Shown here: one piece after another, positions 6,288-8,249 of the stretch | How positions within the stretch are numbered: the first letter of the stretch is position 1 | Layout of the letters: each line of letters begins with the position of its first letter | Assembly (NCBI GenBank): GCA_018645535.1 | Contig: JABGWN010000004.1 | Coordinates: 1 to 8,249 of the forward strand | DNA length: 8,249 bases | Direction of reading: 5' to 3' | From: Methanobacteriota archaeon | Lineage (GTDB): Archaea > Thermoplasmatota > Poseidoniia > Poseidoniales > Poseidoniaceae | The notes under the pieces: model-generated | Seen by the model: the letters and a program-made list of their open reading frames with translations, nothing else | The model's database searches: none | What the model was told of the DNA's origin: nothing | Translations under genes and position numbers: made by a program

Positions 6288-7160
6288 ATGATGCCGAAAT
6301 ATGTTACAGCGGGAGGTTTATTCAAGGTTGCAGAGTCGGCGAAACATATGACGCCCGAGGAACTTTTGGCCATCACTCCTGAGTTTCTAGCGAAAGCAAT
6401 ACTCCACAGACGAGAACGTCTTGCTTTGGAGATACCAGAACAACTCGATGCTCGAACAAATGAATTGACCGAAGCAGCAGCGATGGCTAGGGTTGCCAAA
6501 GAACAAAGAGATTCTGTCAATAACAAAGTTTCTTCACTAAAACGTGAACGAAATGAAGCCCAAGCCAAAGCTAAACTCCTGTTCTTAGAAGCGAATTCCA
6601 TTCGTGAAAATGCACCCGAAACTAAAGGCAATACTGAACCTGAACCCGAATGGGCGAAGGAGCGCTTACAGCAACGCCTCGATGCTCTCGACCTCACGCT
6701 CCAGACAAACTGGGGCACACATATAGATGAGCGAGCAACACTCAATGCAATGAAGACTCTCGTTCGTGAACATGAGGCTTGGGTCGAAAAGAGAAAAGAT
6801 TCCTTTTCTGAGATTAACAAGATGACCGAATTGAGAGATAAAGCAAAACGGTTACTTGAATCTGCAGATAAAGCCCATCAAGCAATGGTACAATTACACG
6901 ATGAAAATCAGATTTTCCATGACACATACATCGATAATGAGCGTAAAAGAAAACATGCGGATGGCCGCACAACACGACTCGCTCAAGCCCTCGATGAAAG
7001 TCAACAAGGTATTGATTTTTGGAAAGAACGTTTGGATACAGGATTCCATGAATTATTGACCGATGCTCAACGAGTGAATGAGGGTGGTAAGTCCACACGA
7101 GCACTTTCCCGTGAGCGACGTAAGCAAAGTGAACTAAAACATGGTGGTGAGGAAGAATGA
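6288..7160 (+). CDS. COG1340-like coiled-coil protein coupled to the TUTase-like gene
   Basis: A 290-residue, highly charged helical protein with no signal peptide or membrane segment. Residues 1-45 form a distinct N-terminal part (MTPEELLAITPEFLAKAILHRRE, 21-43) that could pack as a small helical domain; coiled coil covers about 50-108 and 122-255, broken by a proline/glutamate-rich spacer (NAPETKGNTEPEPE, 108-121). It is a diverged paralogue of the minus-strand protein at 465-1469: residues 127-200 align with its residues 117-190 at a constant offset of ten, sharing the L-x6-L-x5-T-x7-E-x2-T-x4-K core and AD-x2-HQAM. The C terminus is mixed charge and ends GGEEE, unlike the basic tail of its paralogue. 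The start is the ATG at 6288, followed by a second ATG; an ATG at 6348 is possible and TTG at 6264 is unlikely. It overlaps the next gene by ATGA, so the two products are probably made together. Function unknown; a scaffold or RNA-complex partner is inferred. Confidence 0.85.
   Translation: MMPKYVTAGGLFKVAESAKHMTPEELLAITPEFLAKAILHRRERLALEIPEQLDARTNELTEAAAMARVAKEQRDSVNNKVSSLKRERNEAQAKAKLLFLEANSIRENAPETKGNTEPEPEWAKERLQQRLDALDLTLQTNWGTHIDERATLNAMKTLVREHEAWVEKRKDSFSEINKMTELRDKAKRLLESADKAHQAMVQLHDENQIFHDTYIDNERKRKHADGRTTRLAQALDESQQGIDFWKERLDTGFHELLTDAQRVNEGGKSTRALSRERRKQSELKHGGEEE
7146..7150 (+). promoter_or_regulatory. Ribosome-binding site of the TUTase-like gene (GGTGA)
   Basis: GGTGA (with GAGG overlapping at 7149-7152) lies six bases before the ATG at 7157, inside the end of the coiled-coil gene, and complements the UCACC part of the archaeal 16S 3' end. 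It supports the ATG that overlaps the upstream stop codon. Confidence 0.45.
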
Positions 7161-8249
7161 CCACATGCAGGACTACGGGGTTGACAGTGGAACAGCAAGA
7201 GCGCTGGCCTTTCCTTTACAGCCACCTTTCATCTGATATTGAGATACCTTCCTTGATCGAGGTTGACGAACAATTCATCATTGAAATGGACAAAGAAATC
7301 TCTAAAATTCTCAAACAGATTGGAGATGGAAAAGCAAAGAGTAGAGAGTCACTTACTCGCCACCTTACAGGGCTATTACAACGAAGATTCCAGAGAAACG
7401 CAAAGGTTCAAGCCTTTGGCTCTTCAATCACCGGACTTTCACTAGGGACAGGCGATCTTGACCTTTGCCTATCATTCAAAAAAGAACAACCAAAGAAAGT
7501 TCTTCGGAAAGTCGCAGGCTTGTTACGAGAAGAAGGCATGATGGATATTCAACAAATTCCAAAGGCTAAAATCCCTATTGTCAAATTTACTGATTCACGT
7601 TCTGGACTGGATGTTGACATTTCTATCGAAAATCGATTGGCGATTTACAATTCCCAGATGCTCAAAGGCTATGCTCAAGACAAGCGTGTCCGTGAATTTA
7701 TTCTAATGATAAAGTACTGGGCTAGTCGGAGAGGAATCAATACAGCATTCGAAGGAACACTCTCATCTTACGCATGGACACTAATCTGCATTCAGCATTT
7801 GCAGATGACAAATCCTCCTGTTGCACCAAACCGACAAAAGGGTGGCAAGAAAAATCTACTTGAAATTAATGGCGTGTCATACGATATTTCGAATGATTCT
7901 TCTCCCTTTGAATCCAAGAATCAACAAACACTGGCATCACTTCTCATATCATTCTTCGATCGCTTCGCAACTCGATGGGATTGGAATGAGATGGTTGTAT
8001 CAATACGAAACGGAAGTCCATTGAATGCTGAAAAGAAGAGATGGACGCACACAGGCCCACTCCCGCTTGAGGTTGTCACAGGTCAATCCAAAGATCGTAT
8101 GGAACACGTCATGCCAATTGAGGATCCATTCGACCATGAACATGATCTATCAAGAGTTGTAAAACCAGATGGTGCTATGACCATCCAGGAAGAATTTATG
8201 CGAGCATTACATTTACTTTCAGAAGGAAAGTCTTGGAAGCAAATATGCA
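7157..8249 (+). CDS. Cid1/TRF4-like RNA nucleotidyltransferase, probable terminal uridylyltransferase (partial at 3' end)
   Basis: Template-independent addition of nucleotides to RNA 3' ends is the known activity of this family (eukaryotic Cid1, TUT4/7, GLD-2, TRF4). 364 residues are visible. Catalytic domain: FGSS (87-90), then DLD (D100, D102) and the third aspartate D154 in LDVDISIEN, the polymerase-beta-type triad; S89 to D100 has the same spacing as in Cid1. Nucleotide-contact positions: N165 (Cid1 N171), K186 (Cid1 K193) and SSY at 203-205 (Cid1 S211/Y212); the Cid1 K197 position is S190. PAP-associated domain: LASLLISFFDRFATRWDW (259-276) with VSIRNG (281-286). Near the end IEDPFDHEHD (321-330) places H329 at Cid1 H336, which favours UTP over ATP. 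No CCA-adding-enzyme or PAP/RNA-binding extension is seen. It overlaps the coiled-coil gene by four bases. Comparison with Cid1 is from memory, not a computed alignment. Family sure; UTP preference inferred; only a short C terminus should be missing. Confidence 0.88.
   Translation, partial: MTTCRTTGLTVEQQERWPFLYSHLSSDIEIPSLIEVDEQFIIEMDKEISKILKQIGDGKAKSRESLTRHLTGLLQRRFQRNAKVQAFGSSITGLSLGTGDLDLCLSFKKEQPKKVLRKVAGLLREEGMMDIQQIPKAKIPIVKFTDSRSGLDVDISIENRLAIYNSQMLKGYAQDKRVREFILMIKYWASRRGINTAFEGTLSSYAWTLICIQHLQMTNPPVAPNRQKGGKKNLLEINGVSYDISNDSSPFESKNQQTLASLLISFFDRFATRWDWNEMVVSIRNGSPLNAEKKRWTHTGPLPLEVVTGQSKDRMEHVMPIEDPFDHEHDLSRVVKPDGAMTIQEEFMRALHLLSEGKSWKQIC

Noticed and set aside
6311..6317. GGGAGGT as a strong ribosome-binding site implying a later start for the plus-strand coiled-coil gene
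   Set aside because: No in-frame start codon lies at a suitable distance; the bases encode Gly-Gly within the protein. The ATG at 6348 is too far away.
6290..6820. In-frame minus-strand extension of the glycoprotein gene by about 175 residues upstream of 6289
   Set aside because: It is antisense to the convincing plus-strand coiled-coil gene, is Ser/Arg/Cys-rich in the way shadow frames are, and would put the clear signal peptide in the middle of the protein.
6814..7164. Minus-strand 116-residue His/Tyr/Val-rich open frame inside the plus-strand coiled-coil gene
   Set aside because: Composition is what the reverse complement of a Lys/Glu/Asp-rich coiled coil gives; no independent evidence.
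1..8249. CRISPR array, tRNA/rRNA gene, insertion sequence, attachment site or origin
   Set aside because: No regularly spaced repeats, no tRNA-like or rRNA stretches, no transposase or terminal repeats were seen; nearly all sequence is accounted for by seven genes.

Overview
The window is gene-dense, with no gene-free stretch over 300 bases, and looks like part of an archaeal chromosome. Archaeal signs are two COG1340-type coiled-coil proteins, a DtxR-family metal regulator with a FeoA-like C-terminal domain, a surface protein with 17 N-glycosylation sequons above a cytoplasmic zinc-ribbon tail, TATA-like promoter elements and short GAGGT/GGTGA ribosome-binding sites. The mixture suggests a marine planktonic euryarchaeon (Marine Group II / Poseidoniales or a relative in the Thermoplasmata sphere). 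That lineage call is inference from gene content; there is no rRNA here to test it.

Layout. Five genes lie on the minus strand, read from about 6256 down to 1: (1) a signal-peptide, single-pass surface glycoprotein with a duplicated CPxC...CPxC zinc-ribbon tail (3797-6256); (2) a DtxR-type regulator (3094-3750) behind its own TATA-like element and a small palindrome; (3) a five-helix membrane protein of unknown family (1521-3023); (4) a COG1340-type coiled-coil protein with a basic tail (465-1469); (5) the N-terminal half of a sugar-phosphate nucleotidyltransferase (1-459, cut by the window edge). Genes 2 to 5 are separated by 70, 51 and 5 bases and could be cotranscribed.

Two genes lie on the plus strand, diverging from the glycoprotein: a second COG1340-like coiled-coil protein (6288-7160), overlapping by four bases (ATGA) a nucleotidyltransferase with the full set of Cid1/TRF4 motifs (7157-8249, cut by the window edge).

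The most interesting unit is this plus-strand pair. The nucleotidyltransferase resembles eukaryotic cytoplasmic terminal uridylyltransferases and non-canonical poly(A) polymerases rather than archaeal CCA-adding enzymes. It carries a histidine at the position that makes fission-yeast Cid1 prefer UTP. If that holds, the window encodes an archaeal RNA 3'-tailing enzyme translationally coupled to a coiled-coil partner. The second copy of the coiled-coil family also sits directly upstream of a nucleotidyltransferase, but of a different (sugar) family.
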